A stretch of DNA of 64,000 bases from Antrihabitans auranticaus. Its GTDB lineage: Bacteria > Actinomycetota > Actinomycetes > Mycobacteriales > Mycobacteriaceae. The position numbers and the translations under genes were made by a program. Below the pieces are notes generated by a model. That model was not told the origin of the DNA and did not search any database. It saw only the letters and a list, made by a program, of their open reading frames with translations. The stretch's first letter is position 1. Every line of letters begins with the position of its first letter. Location of the stretch: contig NZ_JAEMNW010000001.1 of assembly GCF_016481275.1 (NCBI RefSeq), positions 1,603,531 through 1,667,530 on the forward strand. The letters run 5' to 3'. Positions 1-8,533 of this stretch are shown one piece after another.

Positions 1-190
1 CCCGTTCGTCGGACGGTGTCGCATGTGTTGCCGAGCCCGGAGGCGCCGCCCACCGCGCAGGCATCGCTCGGCTTCGCGAGTTCGCGATGTAGGCCGTCAA
101 GGTTCGCCCCAGTCGCTCCAGCAGGTACTCGGCAACTTTATGGGTCGGCATACGAGCCGTGTCATCACACGCTTTCGTCAAGACATCCAT
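1..190 (-). CDS. Antitoxin/Xre-like small protein, partial
   Basis: This gene starts at an ATG at 188-190 and runs off the left edge after 63 codons. The start has a near-perfect ribosome binding site, GGGAGGTGA about six bases upstream. The visible N-terminus (MDVLTKACDDTARMPTHKVA...) with the RMPTHKVAEYLLERLG segment and a later MPARW motif resembles small actinobacterial Xre/antitoxin-type proteins, a comparison made from memory only. It is the most promoter-distal gene seen in the ICE but has its own intergenic region containing phased direct repeats, which suggests autoregulation. The C-terminal half and any toxin partner are outside the window, so the function is uncertain. Confidence 0.5.
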   Translation of the reverse strand, partial: MDVLTKACDDTARMPTHKVAEYLLERLGRTLTAYIANSRSRAMPARWAAPPGSATHATPSDER

Positions 191-214
191 GACGAGTCAC
201 CTCCCTTCAAGGTC

Positions 215-304
215 GACAAATAGGCAACACTGTTACCGCTGGGCATATGAGCGAGGTTACACAAATATCGTACTAATATCGCCAAATGTGACAAATACTG
301 TACT
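215..304. promoter_or_regulatory. Phased direct repeats, operator candidate
   Basis: Two 14-base direct repeats, ACAAATATCGTACT at 261-274 and ACAAATACTGTACT at 291-304, are exactly 30 bases apart (about three helical turns). A shorter partial copy (ACAAATA) lies near 215-222. They sit 70 to 115 bases upstream of the start of the antitoxin-like gene that reads leftward from 190. This layout suits cooperative binding of a dimeric repressor, plausibly the product of that gene. Confidence 0.4.
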
Positions 305-387
305 CGAAAACGTCGAATACGGCATGCGCACACGAGGTGTCCAATGTTCGACGATCTACTGGTTGACGTTGTAGAACGTAGAAAATC

Positions 388-1056
388 TCAGTACACCTCG
401 AGTCCGCCCGTACCTACGAAGAACCCGTGACCGGCGCTGTTGGTGCAACGCAGTCCGGATTTGCGCGATTCGCACACGATCGCCGCGGCGGGATCGTCGA
501 AGCTGGTTCGAATGGTGATCCGCGAGTGCGCCGGGAGTGCGGCATCTTTGAACGTCCCGTCTGGACCGGGTCCGAGCGGCATGTTGAAGACCTTGTCGAG
601 CGTCCGACACGTGGTCGGTGCTTCGGTTTGTAATTCAGATGCAGTGCGCCAGCCGACGGCCGTGTAGGGCATTGCAGTGTCACTACCAGCGCATACCGGC
701 ATCGTGCCGGGGGCACGATGTGGGGTTGCGGTCAGGACGCAGCCTCCCATGGCCGGGTTGAAGTTGCACGCGACCCTGCCGGTCCCGTCGACGAAATGCG
801 TTCCGAACGCCTGCCCGGTGTAGAAGTTCGCGTCTACATCGGTCAATGGCGTCTCCTGCCCTGCCGGTGGCAACGGGGCGGTGGATACCGTCGCGGTAGC
901 TGTGGTTGTGGGAGCGAGAGTGGCCGACGGAACCTGTGTGTTCGACGCCGCGGTCTCGGTGTCGCTCGACGAGCCGCACCCGGCCAACGTGATTGCTATG
1001 CAGCCGGCGACAATGCCTGCAGCGTATGACGGTGTGCGAAGTGCGCTAATTTTCAC
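388..1056 (-). CDS. ICE-encoded lipoprotein
   Basis: A 222-residue secreted lipoprotein. The GTG start at 1056 is chosen because GGAGG lies ten bases upstream and a type II signal peptide begins at once: a hydrophobic stretch ending in the lipobox LAGC at about residues 22-25, followed by a Ser/Thr/Pro-rich linker. The mature part has six cysteines and ends with a C-terminal 'GLRCTNSAGHGFFVG' block that I associate with a common class of actinobacterial surface lipoproteins. It lies just downstream of the methylase-helicase gene (79-base gap) and is probably co-transcribed. Lipoproteins in conjugative elements can act in surface exclusion, but nothing in the sequence proves that here. Confidence 0.8.
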   Translation of the reverse strand: MKISALRTPSYAAGIVAGCIAITLAGCGSSSDTETAASNTQVPSATLAPTTTATATVSTAPLPPAGQETPLTDVDANFYTGQAFGTHFVDGTGRVACNFNPAMGGCVLTATPHRAPGTMPVCAGSDTAMPYTAVGWRTASELQTEAPTTCRTLDKVFNMPLGPGPDGTFKDAALPAHSRITIRTSFDDPAAAIVCESRKSGLRCTNSAGHGFFVGTGGLEVY

Positions 1057-1135
1057 AGTTTTGTTCCTCCCCGAGTGGAAAACGTGTCGACCATGAGAAT
1101 GGCATGGGCATTTCCGAGGGTCCTGCACCGTGATG

Positions 1136-4100
1136 TCACATCTGCCCCGGGTGTGCGCCGTAGTCAGTGTTCTTGGTAGGTCCGACATCATCGGTCGGAG
1201 CTGTCAGCGGGTGCGCTGTCGTGCTGTGCCGTTGCCGTGTCGATGCAGGCGGAGCGGTCATGGCAATCAGCTGAGCCGCAGACTGGTTTCCCCGCCTGGT
1301 CGGCGATTCGGCGACCGCCTGCGGGTGCAGGTCGCTCTGGGCCTCCATTTCGCGGGTGGCCATCATCTCCCGTACAGCGTCGGCGTCTTCGAAGCCGAGG
1401 TCTTCGACCAGCGCCGGTGTCGGGTTGAGCATCAAACTCCATCCGTCTTCGCGCCCTTTCGCTTCGAGTCGTTGGGTACGAGCGAGGTTGCGGGCCAACG
1501 CTTCCGGACTGTTTTCTGCATCGCGCAGCTCACGCCGAAGCACATGCAGTTCGGTGCTGAGGTCCTGCAACTGCACGGCGTCCGGGAAGTCGCTCATGGT
1601 GGTGTTCTCCAGCAGTGCCAGCCGTCGTCGGTCCTCGGTGAGGTTGTATTCGAGTCGAGCGAGTTCCGCGCCGGCGTCGTCGACCATGTTCTCGACTCGC
1701 GTCATGATTCCCGATGCCCGCGCGGCCCGACCCTGCTCCGACGTCGCAGTGGTGATCGGGGTGTACAGCTCGTTCGGATCGAAGGCGCGGTTGGCGATCG
1801 GTAACGATTCGAAGCGGACGAACAGTTCGCTCGACGTCATCGACCGCACCACTTCGACGGTGTGTCCGGCGATCTCGGCGACCGGCAGTGATTCGTGTAA
1901 ACCTTTGCCTTTCAACGCTCCCCACGCCTCACGCAACGACATCTGCAACGCCGCCGACGCCTCGGACCGCTTGGTGAATCGGCGGCCGCCGATCGTCATG
2001 TCGAACCCGTCGCGGTCTCGCCATGCCTGCAACGCCGGCACAGCCGCAGTCAGCAGATGCAATCGTTTCTCCGACGACGGAACCCGAGTCCGGAGTCGGT
2101 CACGGTCGCGTTCGATGCTGCGTTGCTCGGCGAAATGCGCGTCGGCCTGGGCTTGCAGGTCCTGGACTTGGGAGTCGAGCTCCACCTGCCGGATATAACG
2201 TTGATCCCCGGTCGCGAGAGCCTTTGTCAGCGCGGCATTCTCGGCGACGGAGTCGGCGTCGAGGTTCGGCACCCGACGCATCGACCGATCGGCGCGGCGG
2301 AGTTGTTCGATGTAGTGCGCCTTCTTGTGCACGGTCTGCCACATCACCGTGTCGTAGGTGCGTTCGGCGACGATGTTGAGCACGCGGACCTGTTCGTTCT
2401 GGTTGCCTTGGCGGATGATGCGGCCTTCGCGTTGCTCCAGATCCGCTGGGCGCCAGGGCACGTCGATGTGTATCAACGCCACCGCCCGGTCCTGCACGTT
2501 GGTGCCGGTGCCCATCTTTTCCGTCGATCCGAGCAACACCGCGACGCGGCCGTTGCGGCAGTCGGCGAACAGTTGCGCCTTCTGCGACGGTTTCGGATAG
2601 TCGTGCACGAACCGGATCGAGTGCGGGTCCATCCCGCCGGCGACGAGGCGATCTTTGATTTCCTGATACACCGACCACTCCCCCGGTTTCGGTGTGCCGC
2701 GATCGCAGAACCCGATCTGCAGCCCACCCGGTGTCGGGGACATCTCGCCGAACTTGTCGCGATAGGTGTTGTCTTTCGTCGCGTTCCAGATTTCCAGCAT
2801 CTTCTGCGACACGACCGCAGCGCGGGTGGTGCCGTCGACAAGGAACTCTTTCGCGGTTAGGTGCAGATGCGCCGCCCGCGGATCCAGGGATGCTTTGCGC
2901 CCGTGATCGGCAATGACGAGGGTGTTGTCGATGTCGGGGCGGGACGGATCACCGTGATCGGCGCGCCAGCCGAGGTCGGCGATGAAGTCGAGCACCTCCT
3001 GCGGCGGGGTGAACACCGCGACTTCGTTGGTGCCGGTGTTCTTCTCCGGCAACGGAACCGGCACTCGTTCGCGTCCGACGAAGTCGGTGAAGACACTGTT
3101 GATGGCGACCAGGTCACCGACGTTGGTGTATTCGCCCACCCGGGTGACCGGGCGTAGTCGACTGCCGGAACTGTTGAGCTCCACCCGTTCCACGGTTTCG
3201 GTGAACGCGGCTCCCCACTCGTCGAGGTCGGAGACTTCGGCGTCGGCGAGCAGATCCGGACGCAGATAGGTCTGCATGACCCAGAGTTCGGCGAGAGAGT
3301 TCGCGACCGGTGTGCCGGTGGCGAAGGTGGCGACCCGTTCGACGTATTCGTCGTCGCCGACCCCGGCGGCAATCGCCTGGGCGCGGCGTTGATCGCGCAG
3401 ATGGGTCAGCTTCATCTGCAGATCGAGGGCTTGATCGGACCCTGAGCAGGCGAGTTCTTCGATGTGGGAGGCGCGGACGAGGTTTTTGAAGTTGTGCGCC
3501 TCGTCGATGAACAGGTAGTCACAGCCTGACGATTCGAAACTCAGGCCGGTGTCGCGTTTCTCGTCGTCGAGCGCTTCGGTGAGTTTGGCTTCCAGTGTGG
3601 CCTTGGCCTTTTCGATCGCTTTGACACTGTCGTCGTGTTCGGCGTCCAACGCATTGAGTTTGTCGAGCTGGATCTGAATGAATTCCGCTTTCGTCGACGA
3701 CGCAACCCCGATCCGGACGAACACCGACATCGGCACGATCACCATGTCCCAGTCCTGCGACGCCGATTGCGCGACGAAGAGGCGCCGCATGTCGGCATCG
3801 GTCGCGGCCGCACCGGAGAGCACCTTCGCACCGGGATACCAGCGCAACGCCTCACTGGTCACCTGGTCGACGATGTGGTTGGGCACCACGATCCACGGCT
3901 TGGCGGCCAGGCCGAGTCGTTTGAGTTCCATCGCGCCCATGAACATGGTGCCGCTCTTGCCGGCACCGACTACATGGTCGAGCAGCACCGACGGTTCGCT
4001 GACGATGCGCGCGACTGCATTGCGTTGATAGTCATAGGGTTTGAACGACGACCCCAGCCCGGGAAAGACGCGTGCGGATCCATCGTAGGACGGGGCGACG

Positions 4101-6868
4101 ACGGAGTTGAACAGCTCGTTGTAGCGGTCCAGCAGCCGTTCGGTGCGGTCGGTATCGGTGTGCAGTGCCCACTGACCGAACTCTTGTGACAGTCGTTGTG
4201 CGCGGGCCTGAGCGGCACGGGTGGCTGCGTCGTGCAGGACGTCGCCGCCCGACGCATCGCGGTACTGCTTGGACTTGGTGATCTCGATCGGTTTGCTGTT
4301 GAGCAGATCGGTCAACACCTCCCGCCAGCCGTAGGCACCTTTGCGAACGCCGGCGTCGTAGCAGCCACGCTTTTCTGCGTCGGCGTGCTCGAAGTTGAAC
4401 CGCGTCGCCGACGGGTAAGGCTTGGGAACCAGGCCCCATTTCATGTCCTGCTCGGCCCTGGCCGGGTAGTACCCGGCCTGGATGGACCACTGACCAGCAG
4501 CTTTCTCGATCGTGACCGACACATCGGCCGGGATCGCGAACGTGTCCCGCATGAACTGCATGTAATCGGAATCGGGGATCCACCCGGTGCCGGGTCGCAC
4601 TTCGACCCCGGTGCGGATCGGCGGCGGCATTACCGCGGTCAATGCGTTGACGTTGGGCCGGTAGCGCTCGTCGACGGCCGCGAATTCGTGTGCGGCGGCC
4701 AGTTTTTTGCGGACGCTGCCCGACAAGTACTGCGCGGCCGGCACCCACACGTTCGGATTGGCGACACCGCGGAATGCGGTGCCGGATTCGGGCAACTGAG
4801 CCTGCACTTGCTCGGCAGTGGTCCCGAGTAGGTCGGCAATCCGGTCGATGTCGATGCGGGCGGTTTGATCCAGACTGATCGCGACTGCGTCGGCGAGGGT
4901 GTCGGCGCTTTCGCGGCCGGGCCGCACCCCGAACACGTCGGTGTGGAACAGCGTTGCCTTGGTCGCTTTCATCTTGGTCTCGTCGAACTCTTCCAACGCC
5001 AACACCGCCGCGAAGGACGGATCTGCCCGCAATGCTTTCCCCAGGTGCGAGGCCAGTTTGTGCGGGGTTTTCGGATTGATCCAGGCCTGATCGGATAGCT
5101 GCGTCAGGATCGAATCCGGCACCGGACCCTCATACGGTGCCGATCTGCTGCCTTCGGAGATCCGCCACTGCGCCAGCAGCGTGTCCAGGGCGCGGTCGTG
5201 CTGCGCGTCGGTCAGATCGGCGACCTTCGACCAGGTGAACCGGTTGATCAGCCCGTATCGCGAGACGTAGGCGTCGTAGCGCTGGTTCAGCTCGGCACGC
5301 AATGCGGCTCGTTCGGCCGTGGGTTGATCCTCGCGCTGGGTGTCGATCAACGCGACCGCGACGTCGCGCAGATCCAGCAGCGCGCCCCATTCGGCGGTCT
5401 GCTTGGCGCTGCGTGTGGTGACCGGTGTCCACTTCGTGCCGCTCCAGGTCCGGATCTCGGTGGCTTGGGGGTCGTAGGACAAGGTGCCGATGGTGGTGCC
5501 GGCCCGTCCACTTTCGCGGGCGCGGGTGAGTCCGCGTTGGAAATCGGCGCGGGTCGGTCCCATCGTGTTCGCCCAACTCGCCGTCAACGCCAGACCGGAG
5601 CGTCGCGCCTGCTCGACGATGCCGGACAACGCTGTCTCGACTTGGGCGGCGAGGGCAGCACCGCTCTCCCCGCGCACCACCAGCTGCTCGGCCGCGTATT
5701 GACCGCGTCCGAGTTCCATCGTGCCGAGCACGTGGTGCGGATTGTCGGCGTAGTAGGAATTGGCCTGCAGCCCCAGCTGTCGCCCGTCCTGATAGACCGT
5801 CGAATAGGTCAACCCCAAGAATGTCTTCGTCCGGGCGGTCATCTCCTGGCCGTCTTCGCGACGACGCAGCACGAGAATGTCGGTGACGACCGTGGTGCCG
5901 GCGACCCGGGAGAACGCGCCTTCGGGCAACCGGATCGCGCCGAGCAGATCGGCTTTGTCGGCGATCTCCTGTCGCGCGCGAGCGTTGACAGCGTCCATGG
6001 TGTAGCGCGAGGTCAGGACCGTTACGTAGCCACCGGGTGCGGTGACCGCGAGGGCCTTGTTGATGAAGTGGTTGTGGATCGAGAGCCGTGACGGGTTGTG
6101 CGCCGGATCGTGGAGCCGGAAGTCGCCGAACGGCACATTGCCGATCGCGGCGGTGAACGAGGCTTCCGGAACATGGGTCAGTTCGAAACCCTCGTTGCGG
6201 ATCTGCGCCGACGGATGCAACGCCGCGGCGATGGACGCGGTGGTGGAGTCGAGCTCGACCCCGACCATCTGCGCGCTGGTGGGGGCGTGAGCGAGGAACG
6301 TGCCCGACCCGCAGCCGGGTTCCAGGACGCGACCGCCACCGAACCCGGCCTGCTCCGTCGCACGCCACATCGCTTGTGCGATAGCGGGATCGGTGTAATG
6401 CGCGTTGAGAGTGTTGCGTTGAGCTTGCGACCATTGCGCGTCGTCGAGCAGCTCACGCAACTGCTCACGCTCGGTGGCCCATTCCGGTTTGCGGAGGTCG
6501 AAGATCCCCGCAGCGGCACCCCAGCCAGACCATCGACCGAGAACCGCCTGCTCTTCGGCGGTGGCGTAGCGGTCCTCGGCTTCGATGCGCCGCACGATCC
6601 GGATCGCAGCAATGTTGGCCGCAGCACGCGCTTTCTCCCCTGGCGGAGGCAACACCTCGGTGCCGGGCCGGAAATCGACCGGTGCCACATACACCGGCTG
6701 TTCGACGACCGGTGTCTCGACAGCTTGGTGCTCGTCGACGAGCGGCGCACCGCGGTCGGGAGTATGTGTCAGTGTCGCGGCGATCGAGACCGACGCACCG
6801 GGCGCCTGCTCAGCCTCGGCCGCGGCGACCGTGTCGACGTGCGGCGTTGACATCCCGAACGCGGCCAC
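1136..6868 (-). CDS. Giant DNA methylase-SNF2 helicase fusion (DarB-like)
   Basis: About 1910 residues. Numbering is from the ATG at 6853. A DNA methylase motif I (VLEPGCGSGTF) is at 176-186, followed by an atypical catalytic motif GNVPFGD near 237 where N6-adenine methylases have NPPF. A superfamily 2 helicase follows: Walker A GAGKS near 963, DEAH (FIDEAH) near 1115, and motif VI QREGRIIRQG near 1478. A charged, partly coiled-coil C-terminus ends the protein. The same order is found in phage P1 DarB, which protects incoming DNA from type I restriction, so an anti-restriction role on entry into the recipient is a reasonable inference. The start is unclear: the frame stays open to 7735 but overlaps a convincing gene from 6979 onward. 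GTG 6868 and ATG 6853 are the first canonical starts after that gene's stop. Confidence 0.8.
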   Translation of the reverse strand: MAAFGMSTPHVDTVAAAEAEQAPGASVSIAATLTHTPDRGAPLVDEHQAVETPVVEQPVYVAPVDFRPGTEVLPPPGEKARAAANIAAIRIVRRIEAEDRYATAEEQAVLGRWSGWGAAAGIFDLRKPEWATEREQLRELLDDAQWSQAQRNTLNAHYTDPAIAQAMWRATEQAGFGGGRVLEPGCGSGTFLAHAPTSAQMVGVELDSTTASIAAALHPSAQIRNEGFELTHVPEASFTAAIGNVPFGDFRLHDPAHNPSRLSIHNHFINKALAVTAPGGYVTVLTSRYTMDAVNARARQEIADKADLLGAIRLPEGAFSRVAGTTVVTDILVLRRREDGQEMTARTKTFLGLTYSTVYQDGRQLGLQANSYYADNPHHVLGTMELGRGQYAAEQLVVRGESGAALAAQVETALSGIVEQARRSGLALTASWANTMGPTRADFQRGLTRARESGRAGTTIGTLSYDPQATEIRTWSGTKWTPVTTRSAKQTAEWGALLDLRDVAVALIDTQREDQPTAERAALRAELNQRYDAYVSRYGLINRFTWSKVADLTDAQHDRALDTLLAQWRISEGSRSAPYEGPVPDSILTQLSDQAWINPKTPHKLASHLGKALRADPSFAAVLALEEFDETKMKATKATLFHTDVFGVRPGRESADTLADAVAISLDQTARIDIDRIADLLGTTAEQVQAQLPESGTAFRGVANPNVWVPAAQYLSGSVRKKLAAAHEFAAVDERYRPNVNALTAVMPPPIRTGVEVRPGTGWIPDSDYMQFMRDTFAIPADVSVTIEKAAGQWSIQAGYYPARAEQDMKWGLVPKPYPSATRFNFEHADAEKRGCYDAGVRKGAYGWREVLTDLLNSKPIEITKSKQYRDASGGDVLHDAATRAAQARAQRLSQEFGQWALHTDTDRTERLLDRYNELFNSVVAPSYDGSARVFPGLGSSFKPYDYQRNAVARIVSEPSVLLDHVVGAGKSGTMFMGAMELKRLGLAAKPWIVVPNHIVDQVTSEALRWYPGAKVLSGAAATDADMRRLFVAQSASQDWDMVIVPMSVFVRIGVASSTKAEFIQIQLDKLNALDAEHDDSVKAIEKAKATLEAKLTEALDDEKRDTGLSFESSGCDYLFIDEAHNFKNLVRASHIEELACSGSDQALDLQMKLTHLRDQRRAQAIAAGVGDDEYVERVATFATGTPVANSLAELWVMQTYLRPDLLADAEVSDLDEWGAAFTETVERVELNSSGSRLRPVTRVGEYTNVGDLVAINSVFTDFVGRERVPVPLPEKNTGTNEVAVFTPPQEVLDFIADLGWRADHGDPSRPDIDNTLVIADHGRKASLDPRAAHLHLTAKEFLVDGTTRAAVVSQKMLEIWNATKDNTYRDKFGEMSPTPGGLQIGFCDRGTPKPGEWSVYQEIKDRLVAGGMDPHSIRFVHDYPKPSQKAQLFADCRNGRVAVLLGSTEKMGTGTNVQDRAVALIHIDVPWRPADLEQREGRIIRQGNQNEQVRVLNIVAERTYDTVMWQTVHKKAHYIEQLRRADRSMRRVPNLDADSVAENAALTKALATGDQRYIRQVELDSQVQDLQAQADAHFAEQRSIERDRDRLRTRVPSSEKRLHLLTAAVPALQAWRDRDGFDMTIGGRRFTKRSEASAALQMSLREAWGALKGKGLHESLPVAEIAGHTVEVVRSMTSSELFVRFESLPIANRAFDPNELYTPITTATSEQGRAARASGIMTRVENMVDDAGAELARLEYNLTEDRRRLALLENTTMSDFPDAVQLQDLSTELHVLRRELRDAENSPEALARNLARTQRLEAKGREDGWSLMLNPTPALVEDLGFEDADAVREMMATREMEAQSDLHPQAVAESPTRRGNQSAAQLIAMTAPPASTRQRHSTTAHPLTAPTDDVGPTKNTDYGAHPGQM

Positions 6869-6978
6869 TACCTCGGCCGGCGGTGGCGGCAGTGGTGTCC
6901 CGCCCGGATCGGCGACCGCCGGATCCAGCGGTGCGGCACCGTCGACGTCGAGAGCGAACAGATCGCCCTGGCCCTCGG

Positions 6979-7635
6979 CTACGGGTCGACGAGTCTTCCG
7001 GGGCCGTCGAGCGGCTTGCCCGCCGCCAGCAACGCTTGACTGACTTGGTTGGTGAACGATGCTGCCAGCCGATCGCTCGGGCCGGTCGGCACCGGCTCGC
7101 CGTCCTCGGTCCGCGCTTGCAGCAAAAAGGCCCCCGTCACCCGGAACAGCGCCGAGCGATCCGCCCACAGTCGGCGCGACAACTCGCTCGCCTCCGAACT
7201 CGGATCCCGCCGCCGCAGCGGATCGATCCAGCGATCGCGGTCCCCCGCCGCGTCCTGCAGCCGCACCTGCTCCTGCAGCATCTCCCGTTCGCGAGCCTCC
7301 TCCACGCTCACCGGTTCCGGAAAGTCCTCCTCCGAGTGCGGGATCTGCTCGTAAAGTTCCTGCGCCAGCACCGCTTCGGTGATCGAGCGACGCGCCGTCT
7401 CGATCAACGTCACCGTCGTCCGGTAGTCCGGTGCTTCGCCGTGCTCGTCCCACCATTGGCGCACCAGCGGTCCCTGGCCCTGCATCTGCGTCTCGATCAG
7501 GTCGCTGATCCGCAGCGCCTCGTCGGCGACGAAGTTCGCCTTCTGCGTCTGCGACCAGTCCTCCGGCAGCCCGATATGGGTCCGCCACGTCTCCTCGACC
7601 AGTTGGCGCAGATCCTCGGGTGGGGTCTTGGTCAT
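6979..7635 (-). CDS. Hypothetical ICE protein, 218 aa
   Basis: A hydrophilic, acidic, helix-rich protein of 218 residues beginning MTKTPPEDLRQLVEETW. The ATG at 7635 has GAGGAAGG eleven bases upstream. It contains no transmembrane segment or recognised motif. Tryptophan-rich segments (WRTHIGLPEDW, QWWDEHGEAP) and an acidic stretch before an EEAREREM helix are visible. It lies between the DUF4913 gene and the methylase-helicase, and its stop (TAG, 6979-6981) lies inside the open frame of the helicase. The overlapping frame is Gly/Ala/Arg/Asp-rich like a shadow, so this frame is taken as the coding one. Function unknown; probably a transfer or DNA-processing accessory. Confidence 0.75.
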   Translation of the reverse strand: MTKTPPEDLRQLVEETWRTHIGLPEDWSQTQKANFVADEALRISDLIETQMQGQGPLVRQWWDEHGEAPDYRTTVTLIETARRSITEAVLAQELYEQIPHSEEDFPEPVSVEEAREREMLQEQVRLQDAAGDRDRWIDPLRRRDPSSEASELSRRLWADRSALFRVTGAFLLQARTEDGEPVPTGPSDRLAASFTNQVSQALLAAGKPLDGPGRLVDP

Positions 7636-7812
7636 CGGCGGCGGTACCTTCCTCGGTGGCGAAAAGATCCAGTTGCGTGTCGGTGGCGGCGCGGCGCTGT
7701 TTGCGGGGCATACCAGGGAGCTCCTCTGCATGCATACCCTGCGACGGGTGTGCCTGCGTTCGTGGTGATTATGGTGACTCATTGGCCGGAGCTCCGTTCT
7801 CTGGCTGCCCTG

Positions 7813-7841
7813 CCCTGGCGGGTCTAGACCACCCGCCAGGG
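7813..7841. repeat. Perfect 11-bp stem-loop
   Basis: CCCTGGCGGGT (7813-7823) and ACCCGCCAGGG (7831-7841) form a perfect inverted repeat around a seven-base loop. It lies in the only sizeable gap (7712-7936) of the transfer operon, between the DUF4913 gene and the 218-residue gene. Neither strand has a following T-run, so it is not a classical terminator. It could be an RNA-processing or attenuation structure, or part of a DNA-processing site. Confidence 0.5.
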
Positions 7842-7936
7842 TCTGGGAAAGCGTGAATGTGATGACGATCGATCGTGACGAACAGTGCGAAAGGGCTATC
7901 GGATCGGCGGATCGACACCGGTAACGCAGCCGCCGC

Positions 7937-8533
7937 TCATGCTGCATCTCCTGCGGTACGGGCCCTGATGGTCCGGAAATCTGGTCCGCGACCACCGTCT
8001 GCGGGCGGCTGTTCGTCGTCGCGGTCGGCGTCGAACCACCCGACAGGTACGGGGATCGTCGGATAAGCAGGTATGTCGACGTGCGCCTCCGGGGTGCAGC
8101 GCCACATCGGTCCGGCCTCGCCATCGCAGAGTGCGCGCAGATGCGGGTCGGTGTGCTGGACCCACCAGGAACTCATCGCCAGCGGTTCCTCGCTGCGCCG
8201 CGCCCCTTCCCACCCGCGCCACAATGCGTGCAGTCGGACGCTGACCTCCCGGTGCCGCCACCACTGTCGGCACCAGGTGCGACCCCGGCCGCCGCCGAGC
8301 AGCTTCCCGGCCAGCACCGGTGCCAGCCAGTGTTCGACGAATTCGCCGACGTCGGCGAACACGTCGGGTTCGGGTTCCTTCTCGACTTTCTCCGATGCTG
8401 GGCCCGACTTGGGTTTCGGTGTCGTGCTGCGTCTGCGTCCGGCTTTGCCTCGTGGCGGTGACGTCGGCACGTCGTAGTTGTCGTAGTCGCCAACGTCGCT
8501 GTAGTCGTGGTTGTCGCCGTAATCGTTGGTCAT
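7937..8533 (-). CDS. DUF4913 domain protein
   Basis: 198 residues. The N-terminal 60 residues are low-complexity and Asp/Tyr- then Lys/Pro-rich. The DUF4913 domain then runs from about 60 to 150, with the diagnostic WCRQWWRH at 87-94, LHALWRGWEG at 101-110 and a following MSSWWVQHTDPHL segment. DUF4913 proteins are frequent in actinobacterial conjugative elements next to coupling-protein genes; their biochemical role is not established. The ATG at 8533 overlaps the stop of the coupling-protein gene by four bases (ATGA), which indicates translational coupling. Confidence 0.85.
   Translation of the reverse strand: MTNDYGDNHDYSDVGDYDNYDVPTSPPRGKAGRRRSTTPKPKSGPASEKVEKEPEPDVFADVGEFVEHWLAPVLAGKLLGGGRGRTWCRQWWRHREVSVRLHALWRGWEGARRSEEPLAMSSWWVQHTDPHLRALCDGEAGPMWRCTPEAHVDIPAYPTIPVPVGWFDADRDDEQPPADGGRGPDFRTIRARTAGDAA

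Noticed and set aside
388-1191. Upstream GTG/ATG at 1191 as lipoprotein start
   Set aside because: It would put 45 non-signal residues before the lipobox signal; GTG 1056 has a good ribosome site.
6982-7735. N-terminal 250 codons of the 2199-codon open frame as part of the helicase
   Set aside because: The translation is Gly/Ala/Arg/Asp-rich shadow-like sequence, while another frame there encodes a normal protein with a good ribosome site. Kept as a finding, not as coding sequence.
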